A stretch of DNA of 24,633 bases from positions 1-24,633 of IMG/VR virus record IMGVR_UViG_3300036985_004253, one strand, 5' to 3'. Shown piece after piece: positions 15,017 to 21,999 of the stretch. Below the pieces are notes generated by a model, which did not search any database, was not told the origin of the DNA, and worked only from the letters and a program-made list of their open reading frames with translations. Within the stretch, counting starts at the first letter, position 1. Each line of letters starts with the position of its first letter. This stretch comes from a virus. A program made the position numbers and the translations under genes.

Positions 15017-15125
15017 TCATAAAACAGGCTTTCGGGTGACCTGAATGTCAATTCCTTCTCCTTCTTCAAGCCTAAATTCCTCGAAAGGATTAAAAGGGAA
15101 ACCCCGAGAGCCTTAAATTGTTCAC
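15017..15125 (-). other. Possible small gene read through a +1 frameshift (or broken by an indel)
   Basis: A GTG at 15123-15125 overlaps the preceding stop (GTGA, as elsewhere here) and gives MNNLRLSGFPF before TAA. Just before that stop the RNA reads UUU UAA, where a tRNA on UUU can slip forward one base. The +1 frame then continues NPFEEFRLEEGEGIDIQVTR and KPVL to a TGA at 15017-15019, giving a protein-like, acidic 35-residue product. That second frame has no usual start codon of its own. Either a programmed +1 shift or a one-base sequence error would explain it. The rest of the 14979-15121 gap is AT-rich with no other clear signal. Confidence 0.3.
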
Positions 15126-15334
15126 GTCCTAACCTCCCACAACCGGCAGCCGCCACCCTGCTCAGGAACGACTGGCCACGCTGCCAGGTTGTCGTAGGGC
15201 GTTCTGATCTGAGGAGGATTGGCGTGACAGCGATGAACGCCGTTGCTCTCTCTGAGCGACCAGCGGCATGTTGAGCACGGCTCTCTGCTGACTGATGATC
15301 CTTGATTCATAAAAGGCTTTTGATTTTTGCTCAC
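15122..15334 (-). CDS. Small four-cysteine protein (70 aa), probable metal-binding fold
   Basis: The GTG start at 15334 overlaps the stop of the preceding gene (GTGA). The sequence has CSTCRW at residues 20-25, RCHANPPQ near 35-42, WPVVPEQGGGCRLWE at the end, giving four cysteines with a C-x2-C pair. The spacing, with Pro after the third Cys and Trp after the last, is one I associate with small Cys-rich phage proteins thought to bind zinc or a metal cluster. No enzymatic role can be given. It lies right after terminase and the 58-residue gene in one operon. Confidence 0.75.
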   Translation of the reverse strand: MSKNQKPFMNQGSSVSREPCSTCRWSLRESNGVHRCHANPPQIRTPYDNLAAWPVVPEQGGGCRLWEVRT

Positions 15335-15507
15335 TTTTTTCCTTTATCAATTTCAGCCATCTTGGCCTCAATTGCTTTTAGAGTGACCGACTCGAAAGGT
15401 TTTCGGTCTTCGTATTTTCGGCTGCCCGGGACACCTTTTAAGACTGGATCTTTGAACCCGCTAGCCGTTGCTCTCGGTGCATATTTACTTCTTTTTGGTT
15501 TATTCAT
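15331..15507 (-). CDS. Small basic protein (58 aa), unknown
   Basis: The ATG at 15507 overlaps the end of the large terminase gene by eight bases and opens MNKPKRSKYAPRATASG; a start 17 codons further upstream would lie deep inside the terminase gene. The protein is basic and hydrophilic with a C-terminal helix (VTLKAIEAKMAEIDKGKK). It is probably cytoplasmic and made by coupled translation with terminase. No family is recognised. Confidence 0.65.
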   Translation of the reverse strand: MNKPKRSKYAPRATASGFKDPVLKGVPGSRKYEDRKPFESVTLKAIEAKMAEIDKGKK

Positions 15508-16948
15508 AATTCTCGTCAGTTGCGTCAATGTTACTATTGTAAACGTCAATCGCCTCACCCGCTAGCCGCTGGTAGCCCGTTGTAGCCACTTGAATGTCTT
15601 GCCCGCTCCAAGCTCCCGTCGGGACTCGCAACGCTTCTAATGCCCCAGCGGCGGCGTCGGCTTGGTCGTTCTTTTCGTCCTCGCCTTTGCAGCCTTCAAG
15701 CTCGTCAACGAAATCCTGGTTCCACTTCCCTTTCACGATGAACACCCGTCCGTGTTCCGCAGCAGCGGAAAGCGGCGACCAGCGGAGCAGTTTCTTCTTT
15801 GAGCTTGGAACGCCGCTGAAGTCGTAACCAACGAGGACATTGCGGGCGTAGTGGCCTTCGTCGCCGCTCAAGCTCTTGCCGCTTGCTCCGCCTTCCTGCT
15901 CCATTCTGACCATAACCGATGGCCCATCAAGTGCGGCTGTCGCTTTGATTGTCTGCTCGTTCGTCAGTGGCGACCCCTGGAAGTGGACGCAATCAGCGAT
16001 ATAGATGTTGCCGCCAACTTCGCCCAGCTTGACTCCCGCCGTCCAGTCGGGGTCTTTCCCAGGAGCAGGGGCAGTGGCTGCCAAATCCCAATAGCGGCAC
16101 CAATTGAAGATTCCGGGCGGTGGCTGGTCAACAAACTTCCACCACTCGCGCTTGAAGATGTTGCCAGCGACGGCGATCTTCCAGTTCCCGCCGAGCAACC
16201 TCTCACGGTCAACCATCGGCAACGCCATCAGGTTCGCGAGGTATCCAGGGTCTTTCCGCATGAGCACCTGATTGTCATCCAGCTTGCTGAGGATGAACGT
16301 CAGGCTCTTTGGTTCGCTCTCTGGGTGCTTGGCCTTGGCTTCGAACTTTGTATTGAACCAACGCAGCCCGTCACCGATGCGGACAAACCAGCGGACTTTG
16401 CCGCTTCTCTCAGGAATGGCGTAACCGGTTTCTTCATCCCACCACCAACTGATCAGCTTGGCCAACCATCCGGGCTGTGGATTGCAGCTTGCCCGGATGT
16501 AGGGGCGAACACCGCACGTTGAGCGGCTGCGGCTGAGGAGGTAGAAGAATTGTTTCTCTGTGAAGGACTCAAGTTGATCAAACTCAATCAGCGGTATCTG
16601 TGCGCCGTCATAATCGTAACGGCTCTGCTCGTTCTCCATGCTGCGGAATTGAACAGTGCTGCCGCTTGGGAACGTCCACCGCAATGCGCCTTTGGTTCCG
16701 GTTGCTCCAGCGTAAGGGTAGATGGCTTCGCTTTCATCCCACAGCCCGCCTTCGAGAGTGATCTGGGGGTATGTCCGACGGAACACGATCGCGCCGAAGT
16801 TTGGATTGCCGATATGATAGAGCGGTTCGTAGAGCAAGCTCCAAGTCTTCCCACCTCCCGCCGCTCCGCCAAAGATCGTGATGTCGGCGGTGCTTTTCAG
16901 GAATTGTTCCTGCTTGGCTTGTGGCGTGAACTTTACCTCTTCGCTCAA
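15500..16948 (-). CDS. terL: Terminase large subunit (packaging ATPase-nuclease)
   Basis: The large subunit pumps DNA into the prohead and cuts the concatemer. The 482-residue protein has Walker A GGAAGGGKT at 27-35, an adenine-side segment FRRTYPQI, Walker B PLIEFDQ at 119-125 and the coupling segment SRSRSTCG at 140-146. The nuclease half begins RYWDLAAT at 285-292 (first acidic residue D288), continues with DPDWTAG near 299-305 and has a late acidic group in KNDQADAAAGALEAL. The usual catalytic Glu after the Walker B Asp is Gln here (FDQ, not FDE), which is odd for an active motor. The ATG overlaps the small-subunit stop (ATGA). The family call is secure. Confidence 0.95.
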   Translation of the reverse strand: MSEEVKFTPQAKQEQFLKSTADITIFGGAAGGGKTWSLLYEPLYHIGNPNFGAIVFRRTYPQITLEGGLWDESEAIYPYAGATGTKGALRWTFPSGSTVQFRSMENEQSRYDYDGAQIPLIEFDQLESFTEKQFFYLLSRSRSTCGVRPYIRASCNPQPGWLAKLISWWWDEETGYAIPERSGKVRWFVRIGDGLRWFNTKFEAKAKHPESEPKSLTFILSKLDDNQVLMRKDPGYLANLMALPMVDRERLLGGNWKIAVAGNIFKREWWKFVDQPPPGIFNWCRYWDLAATAPAPGKDPDWTAGVKLGEVGGNIYIADCVHFQGSPLTNEQTIKATAALDGPSVMVRMEQEGGASGKSLSGDEGHYARNVLVGYDFSGVPSSKKKLLRWSPLSAAAEHGRVFIVKGKWNQDFVDELEGCKGEDEKNDQADAAAGALEALRVPTGAWSGQDIQVATTGYQRLAGEAIDVYNSNIDATDENYE

Positions 16949-17535
16949 TGCCCTGCCTTTCCATTCCCGTTCGGCAGCCCGTTGCTCAGGTGCTTGGCGT
17001 GGCCGTTGCTGGTGACGTCTATGATCGTGTCAGTCAGCTCTTCCTTCCGGGGCTGGATGAACACCACTGTCGGAGCAATCACCGTCGTGCCGGCCACTGG
17101 GTTTCCATCCGCATCGCTGACCCTGACCGAATCACGCCGGGCGAACTGTTCCGGGTTACGTCGCTCCAGTGCCCATGCATCTGCCTGCCAGCTGCCTTTC
17201 ACTCCTGCCTTTTCTATCCTCGCCATCCGGCGTGCAATTCCTAACGCTTCGCCCTTTTCTATGGCTTTTCTGAATTTTTCCTCCAGTTTGCCGTCTCGGC
17301 TTTTCCAAATGCTTATCGTTGTAGCATTTACGTTCAGAATAGTAGCAATCTGACGCTGTGTCATGCCTTGCGCTGCGAGCTGCTCCGTTCTCTTGATAAA
17401 CTTCGGCGTTAGAAGTGATCCTCTTCCACCGCGACCGCCTCTCACCTTATTCCGGCGCTCGCGAGTATCCTTCGGCTTCCCTGGAAGAGGACCTTTTGGC
17501 TTCTTTTGGTTGGTTGATGGCTCGCTGCTGCTCAA
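16945..17535 (-). CDS. terS: Terminase small subunit (HTH DNA-binding)
   Basis: The small subunit recognises phage DNA to start packaging. The 196-residue protein has a basic, Gly/Arg-rich N-terminus (about residues 11-40) and a helix-turn-helix at about 49-80 with AAQGMTQRQIATILNVNATT. A conserved segment WALERRNPEQFARRD follows near 120-135, common in small terminase proteins. The start is a TTG at 17535: AGAAAGG lies nine bases before it, an in-frame stop lies a few codons upstream, and no ATG precedes the HTH. It overlaps the large-subunit gene by four bases. Role by family and position. Confidence 0.85.
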   Translation of the reverse strand: MSSSEPSTNQKKPKGPLPGKPKDTRERRNKVRGGRGGRGSLLTPKFIKRTEQLAAQGMTQRQIATILNVNATTISIWKSRDGKLEEKFRKAIEKGEALGIARRMARIEKAGVKGSWQADAWALERRNPEQFARRDSVRVSDADGNPVAGTTVIAPTVVFIQPRKEELTDTIIDVTSNGHAKHLSNGLPNGNGKAGH

Positions 17536-17580
17536 CTTAATTGGCCTTTCTTTAGCTTAGAATGGCTCGCCATGGCTTCT

Positions 17581-17997
17581 TTATGATTTAGGTGCGGTTT
17601 CATGTGGCTTGCTCGCTCCGTCGTCTCCTAGGGCTGTCTTGCAGCTTCCTGCAAGGTAACCTGCTGCCTCTTTCAGCTTTTGACTGATCTCCGGAGAAGC
17701 AGACGCTACCCCTTCGATCAAACCCCTTGCAAAGCTGATGATTTTTACTTCATTTAGCCGATGTTCCCAACTGCAAGCGTAATGAGAGCCGATTGGAAGG
17801 TCAATCACCTCAATTGAAGTCGGAACCATTGTAGCAAGCGGCCTTCCGTCCAATACCAAGCAGCATCTCTCAGCTGCCTCTGTCAGCGAGTATTCTGCAG
17901 CCTCGCTTCTTGAGTCTGAGCATTTCAGCGGACTTCCCTTCTTCAGCCAACCGCTCGACTTCGGGTCTGTAATCCAGATGTTGAATTTTCGATTCAT
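17581..17997 (-). CDS. Unknown protein (138 aa) after the HTH gene
   Basis: The ATG at 17997 overlaps the HTH gene's stop (ATGA), so the two are made together. The protein starts MNRKFNIWITDPKSSGWLKK, has a beta-like middle (CCLVLDGRPLATMVPTSIEVIDLPIG) and a helical C-terminal half (VKIISFARGLIEGVASASPE), ending in a flexible tail. No motif is recognised. Co-translation with a repressor-type protein suggests regulation, or only convenience. Confidence 0.7.
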   Translation of the reverse strand: MNRKFNIWITDPKSSGWLKKGSPLKCSDSRSEAAEYSLTEAAERCCLVLDGRPLATMVPTSIEVIDLPIGSHYACSWEHRLNEVKIISFARGLIEGVASASPEISQKLKEAAGYLAGSCKTALGDDGASKPHETAPKS

Positions 17998-18254
17998 GAC
18001 TGGCAGCGTTTGATTGTTTTACTTCCAGGACGCCGTCCAAGCGTGTGAGCTGGAACGGGGTGATCGAGAACTGGGAGGCTGAGCAAGATGAACTCAGCCT
18101 CTTTGCTGATTGGTATCTCTCCGCGTTCGCGTTTGTTGATCGTTGTGGGATGAACTCCAACCCTTGGAGCGATGTCAATAACCGTCCCTCTGGCCAACCT
18201 AGCCTTCCGGTATTGGTTTGATGTCATTGTTCTTGTCTTTGATGATTGTTTCAT
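17994..18254 (-). CDS. XRE/Cro-type HTH regulator (86 aa)
   Basis: The protein has one helix-turn-helix of the Cro/CI type at about residues 15-58: NQYRKARLARGTVIDIAP, then RVGVHPTTINKRERGEIPIS, where the second helix and the NKRERGE turn are typical of XRE proteins. It has no second domain, so it is a small one-domain DNA-binding protein. An alternative ATG at 18227 would remove nine residues. It lies between the replication genes and terminase, a fitting place for a switch of late gene expression, but operators could not be picked out. Confidence 0.8.
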   Translation of the reverse strand: MKQSSKTRTMTSNQYRKARLARGTVIDIAPRVGVHPTTINKRERGEIPISKEAEFILLSLPVLDHPVPAHTLGRRPGSKTIKRCQS

Positions 18255-18273
18255 ATTTCTTCAACTGTGTCCA

Positions 18274-18753
18274 CTACGACAGCACTTCTTGAGATTTCCA
18301 CTGGCTGCCTTCTTTCCACACTAACTTCCACCGCACGTCCGGCCACTGGGCTGCTGCGACCTTGATCACAAGCATCGCCCTCGCCATGTTCTTCATTTGC
18401 TTTGGCCCTTTGCACTCCCATGCCGTTTCGAATCCGTTGACGTTTGCTGTGATGTCTGGTTTATACCAAGCACCGTTCGCGATCTTGTATCGCTTGGCCT
18501 GAGCCCTGAGCGTCGGCTCATTGCAAAGCTCAGCCTTGAGGTAATTGAAGAAGCTCTGCTCAAGTTTGTTCATGAGCGGCTTCTCGTCTTGTCGCAGCCG
18601 CTTTCCCGACGTGACGACATTCACAGTCGCGGGATTCGAGAACACGCTGCTTCCTTTCAGGCCAGCTTCTGGAACTGCAAACAGATGCGGATTCAACTTT
18701 CGAGTTGACTCGCTCATGCTGGCGATAGCCCTTTCTGATGCTTTGTTAGGCAT
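18274..18753 (-). CDS. PD-(D/E)XK-fold nuclease (159 aa)
   Basis: Residues 59-115 carry the nuclease signature: helix PLMNKLEQSFFNYLK with E65, then WYKPDITA with D100, then AWECKGP with E113 and K115. A segment rich in Ala, Ile and Val (MARAMLVIKVAAAQWPDVRW) follows, as in phage proteins of the DUF1064 / VRR-NUC kind. The N-terminal 55 residues look disordered. These enzymes act as resolvases or structure-specific endonucleases in phage recombination and packaging; the exact substrate cannot be told. The start at 18753 overlaps the preceding gene by eight bases. Confidence 0.8.
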   Translation of the reverse strand: MPNKASERAIASMSESTRKLNPHLFAVPEAGLKGSSVFSNPATVNVVTSGKRLRQDEKPLMNKLEQSFFNYLKAELCNEPTLRAQAKRYKIANGAWYKPDITANVNGFETAWECKGPKQMKNMARAMLVIKVAAAQWPDVRWKLVWKEGSQWKSQEVLS

Positions 18754-19018
18754 GGGCGTATTTCTGAGAGCGAACTCGTTTCATTTTCTCTGCGGTCCAT
18801 TGACTTTTTTTCGGGTCGGGTAACCGATCAACCATCGACTCGTTCGATTCTGGAATGTAATCAATAGATTCGGCAACAGCTTTCGGAACTAACTTGGTTG
18901 AATCAAGTCGCTGCCTGATTTGGCAAGCCAGCGAGTAGTCCATTGTGTCAATGATGTCAAGCGCTCCTGTTCCGGTGCACGCGATTCGAAGCATTTCAAG
19001 GTCTGTCAAGTTTTTCAT
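18746..19018 (-). CDS. Small helical protein (90 aa), unknown
   Basis: The ATG at 19018 lies 12 bases after the clamp gene stop. The protein opens MKNLTDLEMLRIACTGTGAL, continues with helical SLACQIRQRLDS and ends in a basic tail (KKSQWTAEKMKRVRSQKYAHA). It contains no QL(S/D)LF-like clamp-binding motif that I can see, so a direct link to the clamp is not supported. Unknown function. Confidence 0.65.
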   Translation of the reverse strand: MKNLTDLEMLRIACTGTGALDIIDTMDYSLACQIRQRLDSTKLVPKAVAESIDYIPESNESMVDRLPDPKKSQWTAEKMKRVRSQKYAHA

Positions 19019-19030
19019 TTTGGTATTGGG

Positions 19031-20119
19031 TTAGGCTAGCCGCATTGGTGAAACGATGTAAAGGAACGGCCCTTCGTTTTTGATCACGAGCGGGCTTATC
19101 TCGTCGTTGATCTCCAAAGAAACGTCCTTATCGGAAAGAGCGTTCAAGGCGTCGGTGATGTATTTAGGGTTGAAAGCGATTGAAAAGTCTTTCTCTTTGT
19201 ATTTCAGCTCCATGCTCTCCGTCGCATCGCCAACCTCTGGAGAGTTTGAAGTTATGGTCAGGAGGTTGTTCGTGAATACAAGCTTCACAGACTGCCACTT
19301 TTCGCTCGTCATGATTGACACCCGCCGCAAGGCTCCAGAGAACTCTTCTCGAGGAACAGAGATTTTCATGCTATAGCTTTTTGGGATGATCTGATTGATG
19401 TCCGGGTATGCTCCTTCGATCAACTTTGTGTAAACTGAAACGTTCCCGATGGTGAACTTTGCAGAATTATCTCCAAACTCCGCAATCGCTTTTCCTTCAT
19501 CTCCAAGAAGTCGGCAAATGACCATCGCCGCTTTAGATGGAATGATAATTTTCACCCGCTCGGATATTTCACCGTCGACGCTGTTCAAAGCCAAGCGCCT
19601 GCCGTCCGCCGCAACGGCTTTGATCAGTTTTCCATCCGCTTCAATCATTGTCCCGCAAAGAACATATCGAGACGCTTCTTCAGACATGGCAAACATCACT
19701 TGACTGAAGACTTTTTTGATTGCGGACTGATCTACTGAAACCTTTTTCGGATTGACAATAGCTTGGAACAGTGGGAACTCAGACGATGCGATTCCTCTGA
19801 GGTTATACTTCGACGGCCCGCTTTTGATGCAGCAGACATTGTTTTCGTCAACCTCGATCTTCACGTCGTCTCCGATGATCTCCCTTGAAGCAGCTGAAAG
19901 CCGGAACTCTGAAACTGTTACGGAGCCTTCTTTCTCCACCGCGGCTGGAACCTCGCAAGAGACCATCAAGTCCAGATTCGTAGCTGTTATTTTCAAGCTG
20001 CTTCCAGACGCTTGAATGAGAAGGTTCGCCAGAACAGGCATGGCCGTCTTGCTTGCGACCACGCCGTCAACTGCCTGGATTGCCTTTAGGAGGTTTTCTT
20101 TTTTGATTGTTGTTTTCAT
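19031..20119 (-). CDS. dnaN: DNA polymerase III beta subunit (sliding clamp)
   Basis: The clamp is a ring dimer that holds the replicative polymerase on DNA. The 362-residue protein has the full bacterial length and pattern: KENLLKAIQAVDGVVASKTAMPVLANLLI at the N-terminus, ATNLDLMVSCEVPA near residue 45-60, VSEFRLSAASREI, then EFPLF. The C-terminus IVSPMRLA is the peptide-binding pocket ending of DnaN (usually MPMRL). All three repeats seem present. The start is an ATG ten bases after the preceding stop, without a strong ribosome site. A phage-coded complete clamp suggests its own polymerase or redirection of the host replisome; no polymerase is in this window. Confidence 0.95.
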   Translation of the reverse strand: MKTTIKKENLLKAIQAVDGVVASKTAMPVLANLLIQASGSSLKITATNLDLMVSCEVPAAVEKEGSVTVSEFRLSAASREIIGDDVKIEVDENNVCCIKSGPSKYNLRGIASSEFPLFQAIVNPKKVSVDQSAIKKVFSQVMFAMSEEASRYVLCGTMIEADGKLIKAVAADGRRLALNSVDGEISERVKIIIPSKAAMVICRLLGDEGKAIAEFGDNSAKFTIGNVSVYTKLIEGAYPDINQIIPKSYSMKISVPREEFSGALRRVSIMTSEKWQSVKLVFTNNLLTITSNSPEVGDATESMELKYKEKDFSIAFNPKYITDALNALSDKDVSLEINDEISPLVIKNEGPFLYIVSPMRLA

Positions 20120-20129
20120 TTGAATTTTT

Positions 20130-20363
20130 CTACATTAGAACCATTTGATTGTTGCTTCCTGCACCGTTAGCAAGCTGAGCGAAGCTCCACAGTCTCGCCG
20201 TTGATTTCTTACTTCGCTTCTTTCTTACAAGCAGCCCTTTTTCTGTCATTTCAAAAACGAACATTTTTGACTTCACATCCTTCGAATCGGCCACGACCGA
20301 AACGCTTGCGACGATACGGCCGCGAACTCTCTTAGCCCACTGGTCGCGAGGCTTTGTGATCAT
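20130..20363 (-). CDS. Small basic protein (77 aa), unknown
   Basis: The ATG at 20363 overlaps the stop of the mutase-like gene (ATGA). The protein is basic with a short beta-rich centre (RIVASVSVVADSKDVKSKMF, then FEMTEKGLLVRKKRSKKST) and a C-terminal helix (WSFAQLANGAG). It could bind nucleic acid judging from charge alone. It is the last gene of the tight chain that starts at 23466 and is followed by the clamp gene. No family. Confidence 0.65.
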   Translation of the reverse strand: MITKPRDQWAKRVRGRIVASVSVVADSKDVKSKMFVFEMTEKGLLVRKKRSKKSTARLWSFAQLANGAGSNNQMVLM

Positions 20364-21127
20364 TTTAATCCCAGGGAAGATTTCATGCTTTCATAATCTG
20401 TCATTGCCATTTTGTGAATATCTTGCCAGATAGTTTCATTGCGCTCGAAGTTAGGCGCTTCATCATTGAGATTCTTCCAGACATTGCTCTGGCGAGAATG
20501 CCTTACAAGTGGTCCGTTGAGGTTGAAGCACTTCCCTTCAGAGTACGCTTTTTTCTGCCAGAGAAATCCTTGCCAAATATCGTCGAACCGAGGAACGTCT
20601 ATGAACTTACACCACGGGAACTCGCTCACCCGAAACGCCAAGTTCATCCCGCACAGTGGAAAATGCTTTCCGTACATCGCTTTGCGGCTGAACTCCATCG
20701 GCTTGGTTGCTCCGTGAACAAGCTGCCCTGGAGCGTCATAGTCTCCGATGTGAGACCAGAAGCCCATGGAAGCAGCGACCGGCATCGCGATCGTCCTGTT
20801 GAAATACGGAGTCCCTCTGCTTGGAGGACTTGTCACGCACTCAAACATATCAACGTGCTGATCTTTTAAGGCGCTTTCGTGGTCCGCCATGAACTGTTCT
20901 ATGGATTGACCTTCATGAGGAAAGCAATCGTCGTCTAGGACGATAATGCTGTCGGCTCCAGTGTGGATTGCAGCTTGGATTCCCCTGTTCTTTGTTACCG
21001 CGCACCCTTCGCGAGCAGTGTCGAGTTGAAAAACAAACCTTGTGTCAAGGTCGCTGACATTCCAAGCTTTGAGGAAAGCTTTAATTTGGTCGTGGTTGTA
21101 CCACGGAACTACTATCTTTGTGATCAT
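20360..21127 (-). CDS. Reversibly glycosylated polypeptide / UDP-arabinopyranose mutase-like enzyme
   Basis: The 255-residue protein resembles plant RGP/UAM proteins, which convert UDP-arabinopyranose to UDP-arabinofuranose and glycosylate themselves on arginine. Visible matches in order are IVVPW at the N-terminus, CAVTKNRGIQAA, LDDDCFP with DDD at 65-67, SRGTPYFNR with Arg104 and Arg111, GFWSHIGDYDAPGQLVH near 122-138, CGMNLAF at 159-165, RFDDIWQGF at 180-188 and RHSRQSNVWKNLNDE near 209-223. Plant enzymes have the same two arginines seven residues apart. At 255 residues it is shorter than the plant proteins of about 350. The ATG at 21127 overlaps the stop of the glycosyltransferase gene (ATGA), so the two are made together. 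Fold and family are well supported; the substrate is inferred. Confidence 0.8.
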   Translation of the reverse strand: MITKIVVPWYNHDQIKAFLKAWNVSDLDTRFVFQLDTAREGCAVTKNRGIQAAIHTGADSIIVLDDDCFPHEGQSIEQFMADHESALKDQHVDMFECVTSPPSRGTPYFNRTIAMPVAASMGFWSHIGDYDAPGQLVHGATKPMEFSRKAMYGKHFPLCGMNLAFRVSEFPWCKFIDVPRFDDIWQGFLWQKKAYSEGKCFNLNGPLVRHSRQSNVWKNLNDEAPNFERNETIWQDIHKMAMTDYESMKSSLGLK

Positions 21128-21999
21128 ACTTTTCTGTGTTCTTCTCTGATGATTTTGGCCGCGCATCGCGCCCAGTTAATGTTGTGATGAAGTCTTCGGT
21201 GAGACTTTCCTATAAGTATTGAAACCTTTACAAACGACGGGTTGAGCATAACTGACAGGAACGATTTCACGTGAGTGCCGTATTGCTTATAGATCGCCGT
21301 CATGCCTCCGGTCGTTTGCGTCACCGGCTGCTGGAGGCGATACTGCATGAGGTTGATCATGAAATAGCCTTTGATTTGGAGTGAAGTATAGGCATTGACG
21401 TCTTCGTTCATGCAGCCGACGAATCGAATTCTCCGGTCTACAGAACAAAGCCAGCTGTTCATCGCTTTTCTCAGGCATCCAAAGTTCCACCGGCACTCCG
21501 GATTCTGCTTCGCCGGACCGCCAATGAAGTCTCCACCTTGCGCGAATGTAACCGCCAGGCAGTTCTCAGGAGTTGATTCAAAGAACCTCAGCATGTTATC
21601 AACGACCTTGTCGTATGATTGGATTTTGTTTACCAACTTGGTCGGCACATATTCCATCTTCGCATCGAAGGCAAAGTAGAAGCCGGTGTAGTCGTCGTCA
21701 AACTGTTGGAAGTATTTCAGCCCGAGGTTCTCCGCAATGTCGAAGCAGGCGTTGCGAGCGAACATAATGACTTTGGTTATGGCCAACCCCATTCTGTCCG
21801 ACTTCTCAACGTAGTCACTCTTCTTGAAGATCACACACTTGTCTCCAAACTTCTCTTTGTATTTGTCAGCCGTCGGGTCGTCGTCACCGACCACGATGAA
21901 CCACTTCCCAGTGTAGTTGCTTTTGATAAGGCTGTTCAACGTCTTCACGTTGTCAGGCCGGCCGTAAGACATGATCAAGATTGCAAAATCTTCTCTCAT
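21124..21999 (-). CDS. TAGT-like (TET-associated) glycosyltransferase
   Basis: The TAGT family was defined by its genes lying next to TET/JBP dioxygenase genes in phages, and it is thought to add sugars to hydroxymethylated bases. The 291-residue protein shows the family layout: FAILIMSYGRPDNVKTL, then GKWFIVVGDDDPTADKYKEKFGDKC near 31-55, MFARNACFDIAENLGLKYF near 79-97, DDDYTGF with DDD at 101-103, FAQGGDFIGG at 152-160 and the acidic group MNEDVNAYTSLQIKGYFM at 197-214. The DDD is the expected metal/nucleotide-sugar site. It overlaps neighbours on both sides by four bases. No TET or base methyltransferase gene is in this window. Glycosylation of a protein or surface sugar remains possible. 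Confidence 0.75.
   Translation of the reverse strand: MREDFAILIMSYGRPDNVKTLNSLIKSNYTGKWFIVVGDDDPTADKYKEKFGDKCVIFKKSDYVEKSDRMGLAITKVIMFARNACFDIAENLGLKYFQQFDDDYTGFYFAFDAKMEYVPTKLVNKIQSYDKVVDNMLRFFESTPENCLAVTFAQGGDFIGGPAKQNPECRWNFGCLRKAMNSWLCSVDRRIRFVGCMNEDVNAYTSLQIKGYFMINLMQYRLQQPVTQTTGGMTAIYKQYGTHVKSFLSVMLNPSFVKVSILIGKSHRRLHHNINWARCAAKIIREEHRKV

Noticed and set aside
16550-17353. 267-residue plus-strand frame opposite the terminase genes
   Set aside because: Antisense to well-identified terminase frames; no motif.
17870-18178. 102-residue minus-strand frame
   Set aside because: It overlaps the HTH gene and the 138-residue gene, which are joined by an ATGA junction and have better protein character.
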